A stretch of DNA of 41,009 nt from Marinitenerispora sediminis (lineage in GTDB: Bacteria; Actinomycetota; Actinomycetes; Streptosporangiales; Streptosporangiaceae). Positions 31,623-39,972 of this stretch are shown here, one piece after another. The notes under the pieces are model-generated. The model was not told the origin of the DNA. It did no database searches and was given only the letters and a program-made list of their open reading frames with translations. The DNA is taken from assembly GCF_003336425.1 (NCBI RefSeq), contig NZ_QEIO01000038.1:1-41009 (forward strand). The letters are read 5' to 3'. Numbering within the stretch: the stretch's first letter is position 1; each line of letters opens with the position of its first letter. The translations under genes were made by a program, and so were the position numbers.

Positions 31623-34600
31623 ATGCACAGCGACGAGACCCCCGCGCCGCGGACCCGCTCCCGCCGGCACGGCATCCTGCTCACCGCGCTCGTGTGCGCG
31701 CTCGGCGTGCTCGCGCCGGGCGCCGCGCACGCCGACACCGGTGCGGCGGGCGGCGCGCTGCGCCAGCACGCCGCCGCGCGCGGCGTGCAGATCGGCGCCG
31801 GCATCGAGGCCGGCCCCCTCGCCGACGAGGCCCCCTACCGCGACACCCTGGCCCGCGAGTTCAACGCCGTCACCCCCGGAAACGAGATGAAGTGGGGCTC
31901 GCTGGAACCGCAGCGCGGCCAGTACCGCTGGGGCCCCGCCGACCAGATCGTGTCCTTCGCCCGGGCCAACGGCCAGCAGGTCCGGGGCCACACGCTGGTC
32001 TGGCACAACCAGCAGCCGTCCTGGCTCAGCAACGGCCAGTTCACCTCCGCCGAACTGCGCGGCATCCTGGAGAACCACATCCGGGTGACCGCCGGCCGCT
32101 ACAGCGGCCAGCTCTACGCCTGGGACGTCGTCAACGAGCCGTTCGACGAGGACGGCAGCCTGCGCGACACCATCTGGTCGCGCAACCTCGGGGAGGGCTA
32201 CATCGCCGACGCCTTCCAGTGGGCGCGGGCGGCCGACCCGCACGCCCGGCTCTACCTGAACGACTACAACATCGAGGGCCTCAACGCCAAGAGCGACGCC
32301 ATGTACGACCTGGTGCGCAGGTTGAAGGCCCAGGGCGTGCCCATCGACGGCGTCGGCTTCCAGGCGCACTTCATCCTCGGACAGGTGCCCGCCACCTTCG
32401 AGGCGAACCTGCGCCGGTTCGCCGAACTGGGCGTGGACGTGGCCGTCACCGAACTCGACGTCCGGATCCCCACGCCGGCCGACTCCGCGGAGCTCCAGCA
32501 GCAGGCCCGCGACTACGCCGCCGTCACGTCGGCCTGCCTGGCGGTGAGCCGCTGCACCGGCGTCACCATCTGGGGCATCACCGACAAGTACTCGTGGATC
32601 CCCGACTGGTTCCCGGGCTACGGCGCGGCGCTGCCCTTCGACACCGCCTACCAGCCCAAGCCCGCCTACCACGCGGTGCACGACACCCTGGCGGCGGCCG
32701 TGGTGGGCGGCGCACGAAGGAGCAAGGCGCACATGCGAACCCGACCGCGACTCGCCGCCATGGTGGCGGGTCTCCTGGTCGCCACCCTGGCCGGCACGGT
32801 GCAGGCCGTCCACGCCGACCCCGTCGGGGCGTCGGCCGGCGACTACGAGTGGAACAACGTCGAGATCGTCGGCGGCGGCTTCGTCCCCGGCATCGTCTTC
32901 AACCAGTCCGAACCCGACCTCGTCTACGCGCGCACCGACATCGGCGGCGCCTACCGGCTGGACCCCGGCACCGGCCGGTGGGTCCCGCTGCTGGACTGGA
33001 TCGGCTGGGACGACTGGAACCTGACCGGGATCGTCAGCCTGGCCACCGACCCGGTCGACACCGACCGCGTCTACGCCGCCGCCGGCACCTACACCAACGA
33101 CTGGACGTCGGACAACGGCGCCATCCTCCGGTCCAGCGACCGCGGCGCCACCTGGCAGCGCACCGACCTGCCGTTCAAACTCGGCGGCAACATGCCCGGC
33201 CGCGGCATGGGCGAGCGGCTGGCCGTCGACCCCAACGACAACCGGATCCTCTACCTCGGCGCGCCGAGCGGCAACGGGCTGTGGCGCAGCACCGACCACG
33301 GCGCCACCTGGTCGAAGGTGACCTCCTTCCCCAACCCCGGCGACTACGTGCAGGACCCCGGCGACTCCAGCGGCTACCTCTCCGACCGGCAGGGCGTCAT
33401 CTGGGTCGCCTTCGACCCGGAGAGCGGCGCGGAGGGCCGGGCCAGCCAGGACATCTACGTCGGTGTCGCCGACAAGGAGAACACCGTCTACCGCTCCACC
33501 GACGGCGGGGCGAGCTGGCAGCGGATCCCCGGCCAGCCGACCGGGTACCTCGCGCACAAGGGGGTGCTCGACCACGAGAACGGCTTCCTCTACATCGCCA
33601 CCAGTGACACCGGCGGCCCCTACGACGGCGGCGCCGGCGACGTGTGGAAGTTCGCCACCGGGACCGGCGAGTGGACCCGGATCAGCCCGGTCCCCTCCGA
33701 CGACGAGGACAACTACTTCGGCTACAGCGGGCTGACCATCGACCGGCAGGACCCGGAGACGATCATGGTCGCCACCCAGATCTCCTGGTGGCCGGACGTG
33801 ATCTTCTTCCGCAGCACCGACGGCGGTGCCACCTGGTCCCCGATCTGGGAGTGGGCCGACTACCCCAACCGGACCATGCGCTACCGGATGGACGTGTCGG
33901 GCGCCCCGTGGCTGACGTTCGGGCAGCACCCCGCGCCGCCGGAGACCACCCCGAAGCTGGGCTGGATGACCGAGTCGCTGGAGATCGACCCGTTCGACTC
34001 CGACCGGATGATGTACGGCACCGGCGCCACCGTCTACGGCTCGCGGGACCTGACCGCCTGGGACCGGGACGAGCAGATCACCATCGAGGTGATGGCCCAG
34101 GGGCTGGAGGAGACGGCGGTCAACGACCTGGTCAGCCCGCCGGCCGGCGCTCCCCTGGTCAGCGCGCTCGGCGACATCGGCGGGTTCCGGCACGACGACC
34201 TGGGCCGGGTGCCCGCCCGGATGTTCACCAGCCCCAACTTCGACAGCACGACCAGCCTCGACTTCGCCGAGAAGAGCCCCAACGTGCTGGTCCGGTCCGG
34301 TAACTTCGACCGATCAGCCCGGCCGAACGACCGCGGCGTCGCCTTCTCCACGGACGGCGGGTCGAACTGGTTCCAGGGCTCCGAGCCAGGCGGGGTCACC
34401 GGCGGGGGGACCGTGGCGGCCGCCGCCGACGGCAGCCGGTTCGTCTGGTCGCCGCAGGGCACCGGCGTCCACCACACGGCCGGGTTCGGCAACTCCTGGC
34501 AGCCGTCGCAGGGCATCCCGGCCGGCGCGGTCGTGGAGGCGGACCGGGAGGACCCCAGCGTCTTCTACGGGTTCTCGGGCGGCCGATTCTACGTCAGCAC

Positions 34601-35042
34601 CGACGGCGGGCGGAGCTTCACCGCCACGGCAGCCTCCGGGCTGCCCGGCTCCGGCGACGTCCGGTTCAAGGCGCTCCCCGGCTCCGCCGGCGACATCTGG
34701 CTGGCCGGCGGCACCGAGGGCGGCACGTACGGCCTGTGGCACTCCACCGACCGGGGCGCCTCCTTCACCCGGGTCGCCGGTGTGGACGAGGCCGACAGCA
34801 TCGGCTTCGGCCGCGCCGCACCCGGCAGCTCCTACCCCGCCCTCTACACCAGCGCCAGGATCGGCGGCGTGCGGGGCATCTTCCGCTCCGACGACGCCGG
34901 CGCCTCCTGGGTGCGGATCAACGACGACCAGCACCAGTGGGCGTGGACCGGCGCCGCGATCACCGGCGACCCGCGGGTGTACGGGCGGGTCTACGTGTCC
35001 ACCAACGGGCGCGGGATCGTCTACGGCGAACCCGGGTCCTGA
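31623..35042 (+). CDS. Secreted GH10 endo-xylanase, reading frame continuous with GH74
   Basis: ATG 31623 follows GGAGAAGGA (31607-31615). A twin-Arg-containing signal peptide (RSRRHGILLTALVCALGVLAPGAAHA) precedes a GH10 barrel covering about residues 43-360. The acid/base Glu172 lies in WDVVNEPFDE and the nucleophile Glu277 in VTELDVRI. The barrel ends normally at PAYHAVHDTLAAA. Instead of a linker, CBM and stop codon, the frame runs on through VVGGARRSKAH into the methionine, signal peptide and catalytic domain of the GH74 enzyme, giving 1139 codons in all. The enzyme cleaves internal xylan bonds outside the cell. Whether a fusion protein, two proteins or both are made is unknown. Confidence 0.85.
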   Translation: MHSDETPAPRTRSRRHGILLTALVCALGVLAPGAAHADTGAAGGALRQHAAARGVQIGAGIEAGPLADEAPYRDTLAREFNAVTPGNEMKWGSLEPQRGQYRWGPADQIVSFARANGQQVRGHTLVWHNQQPSWLSNGQFTSAELRGILENHIRVTAGRYSGQLYAWDVVNEPFDEDGSLRDTIWSRNLGEGYIADAFQWARAADPHARLYLNDYNIEGLNAKSDAMYDLVRRLKAQGVPIDGVGFQAHFILGQVPATFEANLRRFAELGVDVAVTELDVRIPTPADSAELQQQARDYAAVTSACLAVSRCTGVTIWGITDKYSWIPDWFPGYGAALPFDTAYQPKPAYHAVHDTLAAAVVGGARRSKAHMRTRPRLAAMVAGLLVATLAGTVQAVHADPVGASAGDYEWNNVEIVGGGFVPGIVFNQSEPDLVYARTDIGGAYRLDPGTGRWVPLLDWIGWDDWNLTGIVSLATDPVDTDRVYAAAGTYTNDWTSDNGAILRSSDRGATWQRTDLPFKLGGNMPGRGMGERLAVDPNDNRILYLGAPSGNGLWRSTDHGATWSKVTSFPNPGDYVQDPGDSSGYLSDRQGVIWVAFDPESGAEGRASQDIYVGVADKENTVYRSTDGGASWQRIPGQPTGYLAHKGVLDHENGFLYIATSDTGGPYDGGAGDVWKFATGTGEWTRISPVPSDDEDNYFGYSGLTIDRQDPETIMVATQISWWPDVIFFRSTDGGATWSPIWEWADYPNRTMRYRMDVSGAPWLTFGQHPAPPETTPKLGWMTESLEIDPFDSDRMMYGTGATVYGSRDLTAWDRDEQITIEVMAQGLEETAVNDLVSPPAGAPLVSALGDIGGFRHDDLGRVPARMFTSPNFDSTTSLDFAEKSPNVLVRSGNFDRSARPNDRGVAFSTDGGSNWFQGSEPGGVTGGGTVAAAADGSRFVWSPQGTGVHHTAGFGNSWQPSQGIPAGAVVEADREDPSVFYGFSGGRFYVSTDGGRSFTATAASGLPGSGDVRFKALPGSAGDIWLAGGTEGGTYGLWHSTDRGASFTRVAGVDEADSIGFGRAAPGSSYPALYTSARIGGVRGIFRSDDAGASWVRINDDQHQWAWTGAAITGDPRVYGRVYVSTNGRGIVYGEPGS
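32733..35042 (+). CDS. Secreted GH74 xyloglucanase (internal start within the GH10 reading frame)
   Basis: ATG 32733 is preceded by GAAGGAG (32716-32722) at ten bases and begins a typical signal peptide (RLAAMVAGLLVATLAGTVQAVHA). The product would be 769 residues. The two seven-bladed propellers of GH74 show many sialidase-type repeats (SxDxGxxW, for example RSTDGGATW). Catalytic Asp69 (TDIGGAYR) and Asp481 (GDIGGFRH) are at the family positions. It hydrolyses the xyloglucan backbone. No CBM2 follows, unlike Thermobifida Xg74. No stop codon separates it from the upstream xylanase, so it may also be translated as the C-terminal part of a fusion. Confidence 0.88.
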   Translation: MRTRPRLAAMVAGLLVATLAGTVQAVHADPVGASAGDYEWNNVEIVGGGFVPGIVFNQSEPDLVYARTDIGGAYRLDPGTGRWVPLLDWIGWDDWNLTGIVSLATDPVDTDRVYAAAGTYTNDWTSDNGAILRSSDRGATWQRTDLPFKLGGNMPGRGMGERLAVDPNDNRILYLGAPSGNGLWRSTDHGATWSKVTSFPNPGDYVQDPGDSSGYLSDRQGVIWVAFDPESGAEGRASQDIYVGVADKENTVYRSTDGGASWQRIPGQPTGYLAHKGVLDHENGFLYIATSDTGGPYDGGAGDVWKFATGTGEWTRISPVPSDDEDNYFGYSGLTIDRQDPETIMVATQISWWPDVIFFRSTDGGATWSPIWEWADYPNRTMRYRMDVSGAPWLTFGQHPAPPETTPKLGWMTESLEIDPFDSDRMMYGTGATVYGSRDLTAWDRDEQITIEVMAQGLEETAVNDLVSPPAGAPLVSALGDIGGFRHDDLGRVPARMFTSPNFDSTTSLDFAEKSPNVLVRSGNFDRSARPNDRGVAFSTDGGSNWFQGSEPGGVTGGGTVAAAADGSRFVWSPQGTGVHHTAGFGNSWQPSQGIPAGAVVEADREDPSVFYGFSGGRFYVSTDGGRSFTATAASGLPGSGDVRFKALPGSAGDIWLAGGTEGGTYGLWHSTDRGASFTRVAGVDEADSIGFGRAAPGSSYPALYTSARIGGVRGIFRSDDAGASWVRINDDQHQWAWTGAAITGDPRVYGRVYVSTNGRGIVYGEPGS

Positions 35043-35261
35043 CGGCGGCTCCCCAGCGGCCGCCGCCCCCGTCGAGCGAGCGCCCCGGCGCTCCGGAAGC
35101 GAGGTACCCCCGACCGGCCGCGCGGACGGACCGCGCCCGCGCGGCCCCGGGCGCGGCCCGCCGCGCCCGGCCGAAGCCCCCGTCCCCCTCTCCGCGCCGC
35201 CCCGACCGGCCGCGCGGCCCATCCGAACGCTCGCACCCCCACCACAGGAAGGAGCAGACCC

Positions 35262-36551
35262 GTGCGACTCGGACGCCGCCTCGCCCTGGCGGGCGCCCTC
35301 GCCGGGCTCACCGGGCTCTTCGTCACCGCACCGCCGGCGGACGAGGCCCTGGCCCACGGAGGGCTCACCTATCCCGCCACCCGCACCTACGCCTGCTATG
35401 TCGACGCCGTCGGCGGCGGCAGCGGAGGCGCGCTGAACCCGACCAACCCGGCCTGCGCCCAGGCGCTGCGGGAGGGCGGCCAGTACGCCTTCTACAACTG
35501 GTTCGGCAACCTCATCAGCGACGCCGCCGGCCGGCACCGCGAGGTCATCGCCGACGGCGAACTGTGCGGTCCCTCCGACAGCTTCGACGCCTTCAACGCC
35601 CCGCACGACGAGTGGCCGACCACCGAACTGGAGTCCGGCGCCGGCATCACCTTCCGGTACAACGCGTGGGCGCCGCACCCGGGGACCTGGTACCAGTACG
35701 TCACCAAGGACGGCTGGGACCCGGACCAGCCGCTCACCTGGGACGACCTGGAGCCGGTGCCGTTCGACGAGGTCACCAACCCGCCCATCGACGGCGAGGG
35801 ACCGCACGGCCGGGAGTACACCTGGGACGCCACGCTGCCCGAGAAGAGCGGCCGGCACATCATCTACTCGATCTGGGAGCGCTCCGACAGCCCGGAGGCG
35901 TTCTACAACTGCTCCGACGTGGTGTTCACCGGCGGCGACGGCGGCGGGGACGCCGAGGCCCCCGACGCGCCGGGCGCGCCCACGGCCACCGGGCCCACCG
36001 CGGACAGCGTCCAGCTGCAGTGGCCGGCCGCCAGCGACAACGTGCGGGTGACCGGCTACGAGGTGCGCGACGCCGAAAGCGACAAGGTCGTCGCCTCGAC
36101 CACCCAGACCTCGGCCCGCGTCACGGGCCTCACCCCCGAGACCGACTACGAGTTCACCGTGGTGGCGAGGGACGCCGCCGGCAACCGGTCCGCGCCCTCG
36201 GCGCCGGTCGCGGTGACCACCGGCGGCGCCCCGAACCCCGGCTACTGCTCGGTGGACTTCCGCGTCACCAGCCGGTGGTCGCAGGGCTACTCCAGCCAGG
36301 TGACCGTGTCCAACACCGGCGGCGGCGCGATCAGCGGCTGGGACCTGGAGTGGTACTTCCTCGGCGACGAGCGGGTGGCCAGCGGCTGGTCGGGCACGTT
36401 CGCCCAGTCCGGCAAGCGTGTCTCCGTCTCCGGTACCGGCTCCATCGCGCCCGGCGCGTCGGTGGGCTTCGGGTTCAACGCCGACACCCAGCGGCCGGTC
36501 ACCGAACCCGACTACTTCACCCTCAACGGCACCCCCTGCGCGACCGTCTGA
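35262..36551 (+). CDS. AA10 lytic polysaccharide monooxygenase with FnIII and CBM2
   Basis: A 429-residue secreted copper enzyme. The signal peptide (1-31) ends ALA, leaving His32 (HGGLTYPATR) as mature N-terminus and first ligand of the histidine brace. The second is His139 in WAPHPGTWYQYVTKDG. The AA10 domain ends near 225 (YNCSDVVF). An FnIII domain follows (about 235-320, PDAPGAPTATGPTADSVQLQW to PVAVTT), then a C-terminal CBM2 (about 326-429, CSVDFRVTSRW to GTPCATV). It should oxidatively cleave crystalline cellulose. GTG 35262 has AAGGAG seven bases upstream. Lying 219 bases after GH74 with no separate CelR box, it is probably co-transcribed. Confidence 0.92.
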   Translation: MRLGRRLALAGALAGLTGLFVTAPPADEALAHGGLTYPATRTYACYVDAVGGGSGGALNPTNPACAQALREGGQYAFYNWFGNLISDAAGRHREVIADGELCGPSDSFDAFNAPHDEWPTTELESGAGITFRYNAWAPHPGTWYQYVTKDGWDPDQPLTWDDLEPVPFDEVTNPPIDGEGPHGREYTWDATLPEKSGRHIIYSIWERSDSPEAFYNCSDVVFTGGDGGGDAEAPDAPGAPTATGPTADSVQLQWPAASDNVRVTGYEVRDAESDKVVASTTQTSARVTGLTPETDYEFTVVARDAAGNRSAPSAPVAVTTGGAPNPGYCSVDFRVTSRWSQGYSSQVTVSNTGGGAISGWDLEWYFLGDERVASGWSGTFAQSGKRVSVSGTGSIAPGASVGFGFNADTQRPVTEPDYFTLNGTPCATV

Positions 36552-36561
36552 CCCCGTCCGC

Positions 36562-36605
36562 GGGCGGTCGCCGATGGGCACCCTCTCCTCCATCGGCGAC
36601 CGCCC
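36562..36605 (+). terminator. 16-bp perfect hairpin ending the hydrolase-LPMO unit
   Basis: GGGCGGTCGCCGATGG (36562-36577) pairs exactly with 36590-36605 across a 12-base loop, ten bases after the LPMO stop codon. It is followed by a short pyrimidine stretch. Confidence 0.7.
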
Positions 36606-36703
36606 CTCCTCAGCGCCCGCGGCGGCCGGAGCGGGCGCGGCGCCCCCTGCCGCCGCCCCTCCTCGCGGGCGCGCCGGCGCGCGGATCGGGCATGCTGGCG
36701 TCC

Positions 36704-37192
36704 ATGCTGATCCGAGACGCCCTGCCCGCCGACTGGCCGCAGATCTGGCCGTTCCTCCGCCGCATCGTGGCGGCCGGCGAGACCTACACCTGGGACCCGG
36801 ACGTGACCGAGGACCGCGCCCGCGCGCTGTGGCTGCCGGAGCCGCCCGGGCGCGCGGTCGTCGCCGTCGCCGACGACGGGACCGTCATGGGTTCGGCGAA
36901 GCTGCACCCCAACCAGGCGGGGCCGGGCGCGCACGTGGCCGGCGCGAGCTTCATGGTGCACCCCGACCACGCCGGCCGCGGGATCGGCCGCGCCCTGGGC
37001 GAGCACGTCATCGCGCGCGCCCGGGCCGACGGCTACCGCGCGATGCAGTTCAACGCGGTCGTGGCGACCAACACCCCGGCGGTGGCGCTGTGGCGTTCGC
37101 TCGGCTTCGCGGTGCTGGCCACAGTCCCGGAGGCGTTCCGGCACCCCGTGCACGGGTTCGTGGGCCTGCACGTGATGCACCGCCGGCTGTGA
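36704..37192 (+). CDS. GNAT-family N-acetyltransferase
   Basis: A 162-residue protein. Seen: MLIRDALPADWPQIWPFLRR, the central strand GASFMVHPDHAGRGIGRALGEH (acetyl-CoA binding motif A, Q/RxxGxG/A as RGIGRA), and motif B NTPAVALWRSLGF. The acceptor is unknown; relatives acetylate amino acids, phosphinothricin or proteins. The ATG at 36704 is used; an in-frame ATG at 36692 adds four residues, and neither has a clear ribosome site. It stands alone after the LPMO terminator. Confidence 0.85.
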   Translation: MLIRDALPADWPQIWPFLRRIVAAGETYTWDPDVTEDRARALWLPEPPGRAVVAVADDGTVMGSAKLHPNQAGPGAHVAGASFMVHPDHAGRGIGRALGEHVIARARADGYRAMQFNAVVATNTPAVALWRSLGFAVLATVPEAFRHPVHGFVGLHVMHRRL

Positions 37193-37276
37193 GGGGGCCG
37201 GCTGCGGCGGTGGCCGCGCCGTCGCAATGGCCCGCTACCGTACGGTCCCTTGGCCGATGGCGGAAGGGGCGGGGCA

Positions 37277-39853
37277 ATGGCGAGACGGACGGGCGGGCCC
37301 GGTATCGAGCGGCTGCTGGAGTTCGGCGGGCGGGACGACCTCACGGAGCTGCTGGAGCGCGACGCGGGGACGCTGGCCGGGGTCGTGCGCACCGCGCCCG
37401 AGGTCCCGCCGGCGCTGGTCGACGCGGTGTTCGCCGCCGGGGACGAGTGGATCGGCGCGCTGGCGCGCAACTCCGAGGCCGTCGCGGCGAGCGCCGCGCT
37501 CCGGATGCGGCTGGCCGGCACCGGGCATCCGCTGGTCGCGCGGGCCGTGTTCGAGAGCCTGTGGCCGTGGCGGGCGCACGAGATGCGGGTGCTGCTGGCG
37601 GCCGCGGACCCCGCGGACCCGGCCTGGAAGGCGCGCCTCGGCCGGATCCGCAAGCTCATCGCCGAGTACACCACGGGGCAGCGCGACGGCGAGCCGCACA
37701 CCCTGCGCGCGGCCGTCGCCGCGCCGTTCCCGCGTCTCGTGCGGAGCGCCCTGTCCACTGACGGGATCCTGGGGCGGGCGGACGTGCTCCGCGGGCTGCT
37801 GGCGCTCCACGACCACGGCGGTCCGGCACAGCTGCGCGCGGCGCTGGGCGACCCCGCGACCGACCGGGAGCTGCGGCGGCACGGCTGCGCCGACCTCGCT
37901 GCCCGCCTCCTCGCCGGTCCGGACGGCGCGGCGGAGCTGCGGGCCGCCGTCGCGGAGGCCGAGGGGACGCCGGGCGGGACCGCCGAGGACTACCTCAACC
38001 CGTGGCGGGACCTCGACTGGACCGCGCTGCTGGCCGCGCACGCCAAGCGTCCGCTGCCGCCCGGGATGGTCGAAACGCTGGTCGAGCGCGCGGACTGCCC
38101 GGACGAGGCCTTCGCGCCGCTGGGCGCCTCCCACCCCGAGCCGGACGTGCTGCTGGCCCGCCTGGAGCGTCCGGCCCCGCCCGGCCTGCTCGGTGCGCTG
38201 CGCGCCGACGGGCTGCGGGTCGACACCCTGATCGCGGTGGTCGACCGCGGCCTGGGCCGCACGTTCACCGGTGCCGACCTGCTGCACCGGGTGCGCCCGG
38301 CGCGGGTCGTGTTGGAGACCGCGCAGGGGCTGCGCGCCCCCGAGGAGCCCGCCCGCCGGGAGTGGCAGGCGTTCCGCGCCGGCCTGGCCGAGCTGGTGGC
38401 GGAGCGGCTCGGCTCCGACGCCGCGGCCTGGCGGGCGCTGCGCGCCGCGCTCGCGGAGTTCCCCGGCAGCATCGGCGAGCTGGTCGAGGAGGCGGTGGCG
38501 CGGGCCGCCGGCGGGGAGGCGGCGGTCGGCGCCCCGTGGCCCGACGCCCAGGAGATGCCGACACTGACGGGCCCCTGGCGCGTGCTCAAGGGCGAGCGGG
38601 CCGCGTTCGTGGAACTGCTGAACGCCGCCGCGACCCCCGTCCAGCGGCAGCTGCTGCGGCACGTCGACGACCAGACCGCCTCGGACCTGCTGGCGCTGGG
38701 CGAGTGGCGGCCGGAGTGGCTGGACTGGGCGCGGGAGAGCGGGCCGGGCGGCCGGGAGCGGGTGCTGGTGGCGCGCCACCAGCTCGAACAGCAGGTCGTC
38801 AGCCGCAACCGCATGGCCACAAGCCTGCCGCGGCGCCTCCTCCCGGCGGAGGCGGCCGCCGAGCTCGCGGCGCTGGACGATCCCGCGGTCAACGCGGCGC
38901 TGATCTACCAGCCGCTCCTCCCCCGGCCGCTGCGCGACGCGGTGCTGACCGGCCGCAGGCTCCGCCCCGGCCCCGCCGACCGGCTGCCGCTCGACGCCGA
39001 CCTGCGGGCCGAGCTGGTGGACCCGCCGACCTCCTGGACGGACCTGCTCCCCGCCTTCGGCACCGGAGACCCCGAGCTGACGGCCCACTGCATCCAGTCG
39101 GGATGGGCCGACCGCTCCCCCGCCCTGCAGCTGCGCATCGTCCTGGGCCTGTGGGAGCGCAACGGCACCGCCCCGCTGCGCGAGGAGCCGCGCCGGTGGC
39201 TGCCCGGCTCGTTCGACGAGAAGGTGCGCGCGCTCGTCGCGGAGCTCCTGGCGGAGGAGGACGAGTCCGCCGCGCTCGACCGGCTGCGCGCGGCCGTCGC
39301 CGACGCGGAGTCCACGCGGGGCCTCCTCGAGCGCTTCCGCACCTCGGGGAGCGACTTCTACCTCATCCAGACGGAGGGGTTCGTCCTGGAGTGGGACGAG
39401 CTCTACGCCGCGTTCCAGCGCGGTGCGCTCGACCCGGGCCGGGCCGGCGAACTGGTGGGGGACGACCTCTGCCCCGAGCGGCTGGCCGGCCGTCCCTGGG
39501 TCCGGCTGAGCCGGGCGCAGCGCACGGCCGTGCGCGACCTCGCCGGCGGCCGGCCCGCGGCGGAGGTGCTGGCCGCGACCCCGCTGACCGTGCGCGGCGG
39601 GCAGAGCTGGGTCGAGGAAGCGCTGCGCGCCGGGCTCCTGACGCCGGCCGACGTGGTCCGGCACGCCCGCCCGGCCGGCGCCGCCCTCACCGCCGTGCCG
39701 CTCGACGCCCCGGCCCGCCGGGAGGTGGCGGACCTGGTCCGCGAGCACCTGGCCGGCCGGCCCGACGCCTGGGCGCTCGTGACCCACCTGGCCGCCGACT
39801 TCACCGGCGCGCTCCCCGAACTGCTGCGGACCGCGGCGCAGGCCGTGGAGTGA
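37277..39853 (+). CDS. Large uncharacterised helical (solenoid-like) protein
   Basis: An 858-residue protein not recognised. It is soluble, without signal peptide or TM segments, rich in Ala, Leu, Arg and Glu. Helix-pair patterns recur along its whole length (for example DLTELLERDAGTLAGVV, ADVLRGLLALHDHGG, ELRAAVAEAE), which suggests an alpha-solenoid such as a HEAT-like array. No nucleotide-binding, metal-binding or catalytic motif was found. Distinct stretches are NPWRDLDWTALLAAHAKRP and DFYLIQTEGFVLEWDELY. ATG 37277 has GGAAGGGG about seven bases upstream. Codon use matches the neighbours, so this is a real native gene. It is monocistronic, ending at tandem hairpins. Confidence 0.8.
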   Translation: MARRTGGPGIERLLEFGGRDDLTELLERDAGTLAGVVRTAPEVPPALVDAVFAAGDEWIGALARNSEAVAASAALRMRLAGTGHPLVARAVFESLWPWRAHEMRVLLAAADPADPAWKARLGRIRKLIAEYTTGQRDGEPHTLRAAVAAPFPRLVRSALSTDGILGRADVLRGLLALHDHGGPAQLRAALGDPATDRELRRHGCADLAARLLAGPDGAAELRAAVAEAEGTPGGTAEDYLNPWRDLDWTALLAAHAKRPLPPGMVETLVERADCPDEAFAPLGASHPEPDVLLARLERPAPPGLLGALRADGLRVDTLIAVVDRGLGRTFTGADLLHRVRPARVVLETAQGLRAPEEPARREWQAFRAGLAELVAERLGSDAAAWRALRAALAEFPGSIGELVEEAVARAAGGEAAVGAPWPDAQEMPTLTGPWRVLKGERAAFVELLNAAATPVQRQLLRHVDDQTASDLLALGEWRPEWLDWARESGPGGRERVLVARHQLEQQVVSRNRMATSLPRRLLPAEAAAELAALDDPAVNAALIYQPLLPRPLRDAVLTGRRLRPGPADRLPLDADLRAELVDPPTSWTDLLPAFGTGDPELTAHCIQSGWADRSPALQLRIVLGLWERNGTAPLREEPRRWLPGSFDEKVRALVAELLAEEDESAALDRLRAAVADAESTRGLLERFRTSGSDFYLIQTEGFVLEWDELYAAFQRGALDPGRAGELVGDDLCPERLAGRPWVRLSRAQRTAVRDLAGGRPAAEVLAATPLTVRGGQSWVEEALRAGLLTPADVVRHARPAGAALTAVPLDAPARREVADLVREHLAGRPDAWALVTHLAADFTGALPELLRTAAQAVE

Positions 39854-39865
39854 GCCGCCCGTGGG

Positions 39866-39927
39866 CCCGGACCGGCCGGTCCGGGTCCGCCGGCGGGGGC
39901 CGCGGCGGCGCACCGCCGCGGCCCCCG
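39866..39927. terminator. Tandem hairpins between convergent genes
   Basis: A perfect 20-base palindrome (39866-39885, CCCGGACCGG arm) is followed by a perfect 15-bp stem (39894-39908 with 39913-39927, loop CGCA). They separate the large helical gene from the convergent metalloprotease gene. Confidence 0.65.
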
Positions 39928-39972
39928 AGGTCATATCCGGGGCGGGCGCCCCGGACGCGGCCGGTCAGGCTG

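Noticed and set aside
36692-36703. Four-residue longer GNAT start
   Set aside because: Not excluded, but the conserved N-terminus MLIRDA starts at 36704 and neither ATG has a ribosome site.
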